From the NCBI GenBank assembly GCA_914767715.1, contig OU612065.1, positions 16,928,001 to 16,988,000 of the forward strand: a stretch of DNA of 60,000 bases, read 5' to 3'. The notes beneath the pieces were generated by a model that was not told where the DNA came from, made no database searches, and was given only the letters and a program-made list of their open reading frames with translations. This document shows, piece after piece, positions 12,101 to 22,400 of the stretch (positions within the stretch are counted from its first letter, which is position 1; every line of letters begins with the position of its first letter). This stretch comes from Membranipora membranacea. Taxonomy: Eukaryota > Bryozoa > Gymnolaemata > Cheilostomatida > Membraniporidae. The position numbers and the translations under genes are program-made.

Positions 12101-14730
12101 TGGTATGAATGCGTTTGCATGCCAACGTGTAAAAAGTGATTTTGCCGAAGATTTTTTTGCACCTTCAAGTGTGGCCTTCGACTAAGTAAACTGAAAAAAA
12201 CCTAGCAGGAATTACAAACGATTACTATCAATGTTGTTACATGGCAAGAAGAGTCTCAAACTCTGGTGCTCTTTGCAGGAATTTGCCCTCCTATCATACA
12301 ATTTGATACTTCTTGATTGCAACATTGCCCTGTTTGATCATTGAGATGATGGGATGATTGGGATGATTTAAGACATTTCCTTTTGACATATTTATGTCAC
12401 TTGACAGTTGCAATAATCTCCTTCTGGTTCAAACATTGCTATGCAACTCCCAAGCTAAATATTGAGTTTTACCGTTGGCTTAGCATTTGAATGCATGCTG
12501 ACATAATATATAATACAGTTAAGTCTTTGTTATGCAAATATTTTTCAATGCAAATATTGGCTAAGTAAGTCAGTGGTAATAACAGAGCTTTCATTTCTCT
12601 ACCTACACATATCACACAATGAAAGTGGCACAGTGAGTTCCACTTTCTGTTCTCCTTTACAGTTGGAAAGTCAACTGAATTGAATTATAAGTGAATAAAA
12701 TTTCATAGACATTTTCAAATTGATAGCTATGTAATATTGTTCAAATAGTGCACAGATTCAGCGAAAGGAGACAAAACAAACACAGAACATGTTTGTTGCA
12801 CCTTTCAAGCTGTGCGGCCAGCTCCAAACACAGAACATGTTTGTTGCACCTTTCAAGCTGTGCGGCCAGCTCCTTAGTCATTAGAAAAATATCTCACATC
12901 ATCTGAATAAGAGCTAATGCATTATAATAGTATAGTATTCTATTATACTATACTAGTACAATACCATTCCAACAATAAACTTTTCAGTAACACTTTTAAA
13001 AGCAGACTTATGTAGTGAAAGATTATAAGTTGGTTTGTGAATATTGAGCATTTGAATTGTGTACTGATTTTACCTGCGTCTCCTACACCAGGACATGTAT
13101 AGTCAAGCCCATCAGAGCAGTCAATCTCCCAGCCATTGTTTTGTATACACAGTGCTGACTCTGTTGGTTCACATACACCAGGGTGAGACAGTCCTACATC
13201 ATTCTCTGGTGCTCCTCCTAAAGGGTAAACAAATATCAGCATGAAAAACTACTATCAGTTTGAAGCTTCTCACATCAATATAAATATTCTTTATGAAAAC
13301 TGTAATGGGGGCCTCTTTTTGTTTTGTCATACAGAAGAAAGGAGACTTTTCGGAATAAGAGGAATTTCGGTGGGGTGTTTCACCATTCTCCCTGGCTTCA
13401 CTAGCTAGCAGTAAAGGTTTAAAACTTCATTTGTGCTCACAAATCTTTTCCTCACCCTATAGTTTCCGTTCGATCTATAAATTCGGTATATGATATACTA
13501 ATGAACTTGCTTAACCTAAGTAGAGGTCAGATGCGTGTAAAACTTAAATTAGTGGAATGGTACCATTCATATTCAGGATTCCAACCTTTAGTCCATACAC
13601 AATTAGGATCACCGAGTTCTGCTCCATTAGATGTACCGTCTCCATCTGAATCAGCGTTACACAAATCAGTCGTCCACTCCTAAAATACAGACAAATCATA
13701 TTGTATGTTCATGACATTGAGTTTGCTACCATCTTGGGAAAGAAAACAAGACTAGAAAATGGGATTCAGAGTTGCTCGTATTTACTGATTATCTTTAGAG
13801 AGAAGGTAATTTGGATCATACGGTACAACAGAGAGTTGAGGGAATTTATTAGTACCAATCAGAAATTCTAACGATGCATTGTACTTTCACAAATTGTATT
13901 GAGGGCTGAGGCCAACATTGCATAATAAAACTATTTTCCCCAAATATGTGAATATGGTCAGGGTATTAACAGGGTCTAACCAAAGATTATAAGTCATAGG
14001 TGTAACTATAAATATGATACCCTGTTATTACACGATGTCAAAGTAACATAATGTACAATGTTTCCTATGTGTTATATTCTTGGTGAATTTACGGTCATGC
14101 CATGTCATGAAAAATATAAGATAACAATATTGTTGTATTTTTCATGATGAAACATACATATCCTGCATCTTTGAAGTCTGAGCCGAAAGGGTTTCTCACT
14201 CCTCCACCCAAGACGTTCTGATGACCGACTCCTTTCCAGATATAGTTAGGTTTACACGGGTGAGGCACAAATGCACCGTTAGGTATATTGTCCTGGTACG
14301 TCATATAACCATGACAGATGGGAAGGCATATCAGGCCGACCACCAGCAATGCCACACTAAAATGAAAAAAAAACAGTGATGTGCAAAACAAGTACATAAT
14401 CATATCCTGCTAGTTGACCCTGTTATGATTGTTATACAAAGGTGAGCGGTACATGAAATCAGTATTCCTAACCCACCAAAAGAGTCTGATCATCCTGGCT
14501 TACTATGATGCAATAGTTTTCAAAATCACACTGCAGAGTTTGGATGATTTCCCAATTAATAGTTGACTGAAATAAAAAACCATGAGGGCTGTGGCTAAAT
14601 GAAATAAAAGGATGTCAACTTGACCAGGCTTAATGTAAGTCTATTCTTCAATTAAACTTTTCTTTGCATAATTCAATTTGTGTAAAAAAAAAGAAGCAGT
14701 CACTGCGTCTTACCTGTGTGGGTACAACAT
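9161..14730 (-). CDS. Temptin-domain plus DBH/PHM-like copper type II monooxygenase fusion
   Basis: Ten exons: 14714-14730, 14158-14356, 13586-13679, 13074-13217, 11826-12008, 11375-11564, 10542-10747, 10271-10367, 9817-9922 and 9161-9334; 1410 bases, 469 residues. A signal peptide (1-22) leads into a temptin-like domain (about 23-135) with YQDNIPNG, the calcium-loop-like DSDGDGTSNGAEL (82-94) and GDPNC. Two copper monooxygenase domains follow (about 152-425). Expected ligands are present: His201-His202 and His265 for CuH; His340, His342 and Met415 (DEMC) for CuM. Family enzymes hydroxylate peptides or phenylalkylamines using ascorbate and oxygen; the substrate here is unknown. The last 19 residues are hydrophobic after a Gly/Asn-rich stretch, so a GPI signal or tail anchor is likely. 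The enzyme should act in the secretory pathway or at the cell surface. The exon 3 donor (13586) was chosen because it restores both phase and the temptin consensus. Confidence 0.92.
9390..9469. repeat. 80-bp hairpin in the last intron of the monooxygenase gene
   Basis: Arms GTACTAATATGCATGCCAAG and CTTGGCATGCATATTAGTAC are exact reverse complements; inner arms continue through CGGCCCGTC and GACGGGCC, and the centre ACAAGCTTGT is itself palindromic. It looks like a foldback transposon derivative. No clear target duplication was found, and the sequence differs from the other hairpin families here. Confidence 0.7.
12777..12872. repeat. Exact 48-bp tandem duplication in a monooxygenase intron
   Basis: The unit starting CAAACACAGAACATG occurs twice head to tail with no difference seen, between exons 5 and 4. 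It is a recent local duplication with no coding effect. Confidence 0.9.
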
Positions 14731-15797
14731 GCTGCTTCGTCCAATACCAGGTCAAGTTTCAAATGATTTTGAGACCAATGTACACTACTCTTATATAGGA
14801 TGCATAAACATTGACGTAATATTACATATGTAAACAATGGGCTTTCATAGTTTTGAATGTGAACATTCAGGGATAATCAATAATTGATAGTCTGTAGACC
14901 TACATGACAAGGGGCTGGATTAATACACCCACCCATTATTTTGACACATAATGAAAATCGATAATTCCTAGCCTTGTCACGCGGCCATGAGACAAAAGAA
15001 GGGACCACGTGACAAGGCTGTACTTTTTCTAGCCGAGCGGGCACAAAAAATGGGCCACTCGTTACAAGGCCTTGTTATATGTCCAGGCTTTGTTCCTAGC
15101 CTGGTCACGCGGTCACAAGAAAGCGACCATGTGACAAGGCTATAAAAAATTCCATTAAATTATGTTTGCAGTGATGGATATGTATATTTGACAGCTTACA
15201 CTGTGAACTGAAATATTAGATCTATCCATTGGTTTTGGATCCTTTAGTAGCACACTGAAGTGCCTTTTTGAGAATTTAAAGATTTCATTTTATTTGCATA
15301 AGTAAATGGCCAACTGTCACCTTTGAGAAAGTATACAAGATTTTCCCTCGCTGAATGAGAATATTGTTCTGCTATTATATTAATATAATGCGTATGAGTT
15401 GCAGTAAGTATTACTGCCTGGGAGCACTGCACTGGTAATTATACAGAGCAGTGAGAATAGCACACAGTGATCGCAGTTAAACGAATTGAACTCTGTTATT
15501 ACACTGCAGTCATACCATTTCGTCATAGCAGCATATTGCTAGTTAAAATGTTTACATCACGCATTCAATCAATGAAAACCTACAATCATATTGTATAACC
15601 AAAATCAAGTATGGCTGATCAGCCAATGGTTGCAATTGCAGCATACTATGTTCTTCAGCTAAAAATACTGCTCATAATTAATTAAAGCAACAGAATTTTC
15701 TCGGTTGTACTTTACCTTAATGAGTCATCTTCTTTATAAACATGAAAAGACAACTCTCTATTAATACTTCATTGCTGATTTGCAAAAATATAGTGAG
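14731..15797. other. Intergenic, upstream of the monooxygenase gene
   Basis: No gene is supported. The first bases upstream of 14730 must hold the promoter and 5' untranslated region of the monooxygenase gene. A cluster of three related inverted repeats lies at 14970-15142; the rest is AT-rich and unremarkable. Confidence 0.6.
14970..15142. repeat. Cluster of three related hairpins (CTTGTCACGCGG family)
   Basis: Hairpin 1 (14970-15019) pairs AGCCTTGTCACGCGG with CCACGTGACAAGGCT. Hairpin 3 (15097-15142) pairs TAGCCTGGTCACGCGGTC with GACCATGTGACAAGGCTA. Between them, about 15032-15084, is a degenerate relative (TAGCCGAGCGGGC, then GGGCCACTCG). A fourth member is at 53818-53882. Probably foldback transposon derivatives. 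Confidence 0.7.
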
Positions 15798-16046
15798 TAA
15801 TAACCATAAACATATAAATACTCTAGACTGGAAACTATTGGCTTTTTGATACAGGCTCAGTGTCTTCACCGCACTAAAATTCCACCAGTAGCCAAGAGCA
15901 AGAACCATGAAGAACAAAGACTAAGTGTTCTGAGCTTTTAAGCATTTAGTTGACAAAAGTACATTTGAAATCGGACCTTACTCAAGGACCATTAGTGTTT
16001 CCCATCTTTCGTTATCACGCCTGACAGCTGGAAAGATCAGATGCAG

Positions 16047-16377
16047 CTTATTAGGTAAAATTCTGAGCTAAACCTTGAACTTTAAAAAGTTGATGCACCA
16101 TTTTTTATACAAATGTTAAGACCAGAAACATGCTATAGCATATGTTGTTATGGCACACACAATATTTGATGGCACGGTATACTGATCACATTTTATACTT
16201 CATTAGTACATGTTCTGTAAAATTGACCGTTTTTACCCAGTTGTAGTGGTCATATTAAGAAATAAGAAGGTCTTTTATTCACACATTACATTTATGTGGA
16301 GATAACTCCTATTCTGACCTATGCATTACAGAGAAAAAGTGAATAGCGCAGTGACGTCGCGTCACTGCGCTATTCAC
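16047..16377. repeat. Dispersed repeat, copy A, ending in a perfect hairpin
   Basis: Homologous in direct orientation to 18311-18335 plus 18739-19042 (for example GCACCATTTTTT, ATATTTGAT and GAATAGCGCAGTGACG). It ends at 16339-16377 in a 39-base hairpin with 18-base perfect arms (GTGAATAGCGCAGTGACG) and a 3-base loop. Both copies lie inside the 3.3-kb element. Confidence 0.75.
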
Positions 16378-17618
16378 CTATAATAATATCCCTCTTGGTC
16401 AACTAGATTCAAATGACCTAAAGATCAAGCTTGAGCTATCGAAACCTGTCACAGATATTGTGGAGTATATTGGTAAGTGAGCATAACTCTTGAAAAAACA
16501 GTGCAAATGCTGCAATGTTACATCTACATCTTATCTACAAAAATGCTGAGTCTTGATGATCTACAATGAAAATTGTCCCAGTTTCTAATGTTTGTTTTGT
16601 TGGATTGGAAAACAAAGGCTTGATATAATGAAAACATTATAAAGTAACATATCAATTAGCCAGTTGTACACATAAATACATATTTATACACATTAAATAT
16701 AGTATTAATTACTCAATACGTACATGATTCTTGCTCTGATAGGAGGTTTCATGACGAGAATGATGCAACTAAGCTGTAGCCTTTGTTTGGGTCCTAAATT
16801 CCCAGAACTTGCCCGGCTGCACAGTCTATCAGAGATTATAGAGTCAGGCCATCTCTCATTATTCAGTTGTGCCGAGCATGCAAGCAGCGTTGTGAGGGAA
16901 ATAATCGATCGTTATGTAAGTATCCGCGCTCATCATTATTTGGTCCAAAATGACCCGCCTCCCTATAATCAGCCATGTCTGATAAGATAAGTCTCGGTAA
17001 ATATACAGCCACTAAATTATCGATTGATTTTATTTTCTCTACAGCATGCACATTAAACTCAATATTTATGCGATTGATTGGGCCAGTCTAGGCCATTTTT
17101 TTAAACGATAAGAATCTTGCTTAATTTTTGAAGGTCTTTAACTTAAAAAAAGTCTTTCTTTGGATTGATTGGGCCAGTCTGGGCTGCATTTAAATCATCC
17201 ATGATAATGGTTCAATTTCTTATCCCTATCAAATATTTTACTCATGTCCTGTCGCAAGCCAGCGGATTACTCCCACAAGGTGAGTTAAATTGTGGTATTT
17301 TATCAAATCTTTCCTGTGCGATGAAGAGACCTGTTGTTCTGCCAGTTAATTTTCTTCAAAAATAAAGTCTCAAGAGGAATACCCACCAAATGTTGGGGAA
17401 ACACTAGACATCCAGGTCATATGTGAGATTATAAACCCTCAACGCTATTGAAAGATTCCACTGCTTAAAATTTGGTGATTTTTACACAGATTGATACATG
17501 TGTATCAGGGAGGGATGTGTAGGAATACCATGTCAATCTAAGAACAAAATTTCTAGCTTATGCTAGTTTAAAATGTCAGTAAGATTGATCCAGAAGTAGC
17601 TAATCTCCAACAATATTA

Positions 17619-18290
17619 TCATGCAAAATCACTAAATCGATATGAGGAGCAAAGACTCATTGTTCTGACAAAATACTTTTGAAACCGTTGTGCGTACCAG
17701 GCCAGGAGGTCGGGGGCTGGCTGTAGTTCTTTCCAAGTTACAAAAAGGTGTGTGACTGTCTCCAGCCCCCCTTTACAATAGACACACTCGGTGTTCACCC
17801 AAGGCATATTCCATCTTGCTAGGACTTCTCCCCTTTTTTTCATGGAACCAGATGAGAGCCTCCACATGAAATCTTTATACCTAGCGCTGAGCGCTCTTGA
17901 ATGAACAGACCGCCACACCAAGATCTGCTTCTCCTCCGAAAGCCCTGCTGAGAACTTGACTTGTAGCTGACTAGGAATGTTTATGAGCTCGAGCAACCAT
18001 TGATATACTTGGTTTACAGAGGGTGTAAAAGGGAGAATAACTCCCAATTTATCATAAATGTCTCGATACAGCTCAACGAGCCCATAATATGGGCACGACT
18101 TCTTTAATACTAATATATGTGGTGTTTCGCCTTAGACAGCAGATGAACCAGACCCCAGCCCCCTTTGTCTTTGGGCAAAAAGAAAAAGCTTTTGTCTACC
18201 ATCTTCCTTTTGGCAGGGGACCAGATAAGGTCAAACGTGACAAACTTTCTAAAACTACACATGGGGGTAGAAATGTACTAGCCAAATAGT
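17619..18290 (-). pseudogene. Decayed LINE ORF2 fragment (C-terminal, zinc-binding region)
   Basis: An open stretch at 17619-18047, continuing in frame to about 18110, reads VWRSVHSRALSARYKDFMWR and CVYCKGGLETVTHLF. This resembles the zinc-binding region near the C terminus of non-LTR retrotransposon reverse transcriptases (zf-RVT-like). Upstream, LPKGRWQTKAFSF and similar retroelement-like text appears in other frames, so there are frameshifts. The catalytic core is absent, so it cannot act. It lies inside the 3.3-kb element, next to a SINE. Confidence 0.65.
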
Positions 18291-18335
18291 AAAACATTGG
18301 GAAAACAGCCATTAATTAAGTGAAAATGCTGAGCA

Positions 18336-18721
18336 TGGAATCATGGAAAGACATGTGACAGCATGGAAAGACATGCTGACAAGCTGGAAAGACAGCTAAA
18401 CCTACTACAAGGGGTCCCAGCAATGGGCCATGTAAGGCCAATAACCATAACACGTACGCTGTGTTTCATAGGGTGGCAATGGTAGATTGGAATGTGCTGT
18501 GGGATGAGAGAACACAACTCCAAGTAGTGAATAGCGGGCTACGTAATTAGCGCCATCGACCCATTCTTTTTTGGGGATGGCGAGAAGGCGCAATCGGTTA
18601 GCGCGCTTGCTATTCACTGCCAGGCGATTAGTGCCACAGGGGTTGTGGGTTCGAGCCCCACTGGGAGAGCTTTCATTGTTGATTGTTCCAGCCCCCAGCA
18701 CCCTCGAGTGTATACCTCTCC
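18336..18721 (+). mobile_element. SINE-like element with 17-bp target duplication
   Basis: Third copy of the element in the ABCB8 intron. Identical 17-base flanks AGTGAAAATGCTGAGCA occur at 18319-18335 and 18722-18738, so the insertion boundaries are clear and the unit is 386 bases. A-box-like sequence is at 18586-18597 and the B box at 18648-18658. There is no poly(A) tail; the end is CTCGAGTGTATACCTCTCC. It interrupts repeat copy B, so it is younger. A long target duplication fits LINE-driven reverse transcription at a nick. Confidence 0.85.
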
Positions 18722-18738
18722 AGTGAAAATGCTGAGCA

Positions 18739-19042
18739 AAACCTTAAATTTACAATAGTCGACGCACCATTTTTTCATACAAATTCTTCAGGCCAGATGC
18801 AGCTATGATGTAAGTTGTTATTGCACGGACAATATTTGATTGCACGATATACTGACCACATCTCATACTTTATTACTACATGTCCCATAAAATTCATTGG
18901 GTGTACCAAGTTTTAGTGGTCATATTTAGAAATAACAGGGTGTTTTATTCTTACATTACATGTATGGGGACATAACTCCTATTCTGGCCTATGCGCTACA
19001 GTGAAAAAGTGAATAGCGCAGTGACGTTGTGTCACTGAATTA
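18739..19042. repeat. Dispersed repeat, copy B (interrupted by SINE)
   Basis: Continues from 18311-18335 after the SINE and matches 16047-16377 with scattered differences. Its terminal hairpin is decayed: GAATAGCGCAGTGACG is followed by TTGTGTCACTG and then diverges. Confidence 0.7.
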
Positions 19043-19457
19043 GAGAAGACGCTAGTAGTTTCCAGTCTAGAGTACAATATTTATATGTTTATGGTAATAA
19101 CAGTCGGGTAAAGATGAATAGAACTTAGCAACACGTAGAGCATGCTAGTCTAACCCCATCAGACTCTTGCCCCTCTGTCCGTGGCATGCTTTTTAGGAAC
19201 CTCATTGATACTAAATTAGTAGCAATAGTGGGCCTGTCAGAGCTTTCCCTCCCAGTTCACTGCCCATAGTGACTTTAATAACTACTCGATAACAGAGAAA
19301 GAATGGACTTGGAGTAAAGGTATCCCTCCTGTGTCGTTACATGTAACAGTAATGGCTGCTTTTTCTTGTCAACAACATGCAACATCCTATACTTCATATT
19401 TAATTGATATTAATTTGTATAAAATTCAGCAGTTTGTAATGCATCTATGTAAAAAAC

Positions 19458-19463
19458 TTTATT
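19458..19463 (-). promoter_or_regulatory. Polyadenylation signal of TAB1
   Basis: AATAAA on the minus strand 36 bases past the TAB1 stop codon; a canonical hexamer in the expected position, implying a very short 3' untranslated region. Confidence 0.6.
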
Positions 19464-19498
19464 CAATGTGTAAAGCATTATCCCCTTGTCCGTGGTTC

Positions 19499-22400
19499 CT
19501 AAGGACTGGTTGTTTCTAAAGCACCTTCAGGATGTTCTTCAATAGGTTCATAATCCATCTTAGGAACCATCAATTCCTCAAACCTAGCTCTTTCTGCTGT
19601 ACTCATTTTGGCTAAAGCGTTGTTGAAAACATCAAAACTAACATACGGGGCAATACGGCCCTCAGTATCAATATCCAGAGTAGCAACGCTAGCATTTGAC
19701 TTTATCGAGTCTGCAAAAGAGTCTGCATTATTCGAATCTACATAAGTATCTAGAAGTGACTGATTGGTCTGAGGCTCTTTGTTTCTCAACGCTGCGAAAA
19801 AGGGATTAATTTGTTCATTACTCATGGTGGAAGTTGGAGTCTCTTCCCCGTCAACTGTTGCAGCCCTCGGTGATTGTACAGAATTAACTGTTGAACTGAT
19901 GGCAGCACCTCCAGGACTAGATACTTGCTGCGAATGAAGTTTATAATTGAAGTTCCTGATAAGTAAAGTCATATCATCTCGGGTGGCGCACTTAGCATTG
20001 ACTGCATCTGTGGGTTTAGACAAAGCATGTGCATCATGATGAGTGCGAGTAATTCTGTCTACCACCGCCTGGCTGACACCATTAAGTGTGGACTGGCGAG
20101 CAAACTCGGTAGCCACCATACTGGCTATGTCAGCGCTGACACGGTCTGTGTTTGTAGCGTCTACTAGACTTCGATAAACTCCATCAGTCATCAACAGCAA
20201 GAAATTACATGTAGGGTCAAGGTCAATGGGATCCTCCAGATCTGGTATGGCTATGACTGGTTCTGATCTGGCTGCTCTGTAAGAATAATACAACTATCTG
20301 TTTAAACTAAATGACGCTTCAATTTAATGTTCGGTTAAAGTTTGATATAAATTACACAAATGAGCCATTCATCCTAGCCAGGTCTGTTAGGATCAGGGCC
20401 ATAAATACAGGTCTACCGAGTGCTTGCACGCAGTATAAAGATCCCCCTCTGCCTCTTCGAAAAAAAAGTAGCCGGCAACGGCGGGCAGGGGTATAGGTCA
20501 TCTACCCCACATAAGCCACCTGAGGGGCCCGTTAAATAGGCCAGTCAAATGAAACCTAGTGTATGAGAAAGAGAAAATTCTCAAACCAAAGTTTTGCTGC
20601 CAAAGTAGGTTTCAAGTTTATTTTTTCAAGTATTCCCTGTTTCTGCTTGCACTCACCTCATCAGTTCATTATCCTTGTAGCCTCCCTTTAGACTGTAATC
20701 TCCGATACATCTAGTATAGAGCTGCTGACCTAACATGAATCTATTCTGTATGTTTTCCTTAGGGAGACCAAGTGCTGCCAGTCTTCTCACCTCACTCTCA
20801 TTCTCCAGAGTGTGATCATCATTTAACTTCTCTACCCTGATACTTCCATCAACAGTACGACACAATAGTGCTCTGCTGTTACCTGTATTCAGTAAACAGG
20901 TGAAAATTATACAATAAGTGAGGACATCACGCATATTAACAGTTTTCTGAGCTCGAATTTTAGCCTATTCTTCGACTTGCCCACTCTTCATTTGGGTATT
21001 CTCTAACCCGTGCAGCATAGGAAAACTTAGAGAGCTATCACAATCAGATCATTTGCCAAAATAGTGATGTTCTTAGTTCCAATTAATTACCACCATTCAC
21101 TTGCATATTATGTCATTTTAGATCTGCTTTCAGTTACCACAGGCAGCCAAATACAACACGCTAAGATTCAAAGATCTGATGTGTAAGTTCCAATAATTCC
21201 CTAACAAAGGTAAATTATAACCTCTATTCACATCTGTATAGCTGCCAGACTGACATACTTCACTCACCGACATGAGCTATATACAGTCTACCATGTAAGA
21301 CCAGCGCCAATAGAGCTGACGTACCACTCTCTAAAGTCTCATCGATAATTCTCAGTCTCTCAGTTACATCAGCTTTGAGCTAGAAAAGATATGTGGACAG
21401 CTCCATGACAATAATTGTTTGAGGGTTCGATACGATACATGATTATTGTCTACAATATCTTGGTACTTATAGCATACTATTGAGGCGCAAGTATTGCCTA
21501 GAATTCAATTTAGCTGGTTTGGAGGAAACTTAATGTTGGCCAGCACTAAATGTTAACTAGCTGAGGTTGAAGGCTACAAAAAGTACAGAGAGTGGAAAGA
21601 TGAAAGCTTCCATTAAATTAAGCTATTTCAAGCTTGTGCGGAACGACAAACATTTCCTCCTGCAAACACTACGCCTTATTTTCCCCTCGCCGGGGGGCGG
21701 GGGCTCAGACTAATTTTGATCAGTCTTGCAATGATTTTCGAACATTAACTATTTCAGCAAGTTAGACAACAAACATAAATCATGTGGTCAAGTGACCAAA
21801 CAGGCTGTCACTCATATCTTACCTGCGAAGTCTTGGCAGATTCCTCTACTTCGTGCTGAAGTGATGTTCTCTCAGCTATCAGATCATCTAATGTTGCAAA
21901 ATAAGCTCCTTCAACTGTATGGTACGCCTAAAAGTGAACATCAAGTGACTGTGAATCAAGGATCTTGCTTCACAACACGTTGTTTGTTGAAATTGATAAT
22001 TCCTTCATATGACATAGTGATTGAATCCAGCGTTCACGGCATCTCCATCATAATACTTGTGGGGTATAACATGGCCTCATTCTTGTTGATATCCTTCAAG
22101 TCAACAAACACGAGTAAAGAATGAACCATTAGCAAACCTACTTGCAGAAGAACCTGTTTGACATCGTCATCATTTCTGACAGAGTCAAGCTGCCCCAGTA
22201 GAATCTCTGCAGGTAATCTCTGAGATACAAATTCAGCAGCTCTCACTCCACAATGTCCATCAAATACTCCGTAAAGGAAGCAGTTTTCATCAACTCTAAA
22301 ACATGGAGCATTGATTGTCATATGATAAGGTATTTGAAAAGGATAACTTTACAATATTGTGTGACAAGAAGTATTTCATAGCTATCACTGCCGCAAACTT

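Larger units (their letters stand above)
15804..19094. mobile_element. 3.3-kb DNA element with terminal inverted repeats and 6-bp target duplication
   Basis: The left end (15804-15837) begins CCATAAACATATAAATA and the right end (19056-19094) is its inverted copy apart from a 5-base indel. TAATAA flanks both sides (15798-15803 and 19095-19100), giving a 6-bp target duplication. The interior carries a direct repeat pair, a decayed LINE fragment and a SINE that inserted later; no intact transposase was recognised. The ends match the mini elements at 3025, 40394 and 52223, suggesting a common transposition source. An alternative is that two separate small elements happen to face each other, but the matching 6-bp flanks argue for one unit. 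Confidence 0.72.

Noticed and set aside
12928-12955. AT-rich palindrome in a monooxygenase intron
   Set aside because: Low-complexity TATA-type sequence with no match to the element families.
16724-16990. 88-codon open frame inside the 3.3-kb element as a transposase remnant
   Set aside because: No catalytic motif or resemblance to a known transposase could be seen; base composition is that of the surrounding noncoding DNA.
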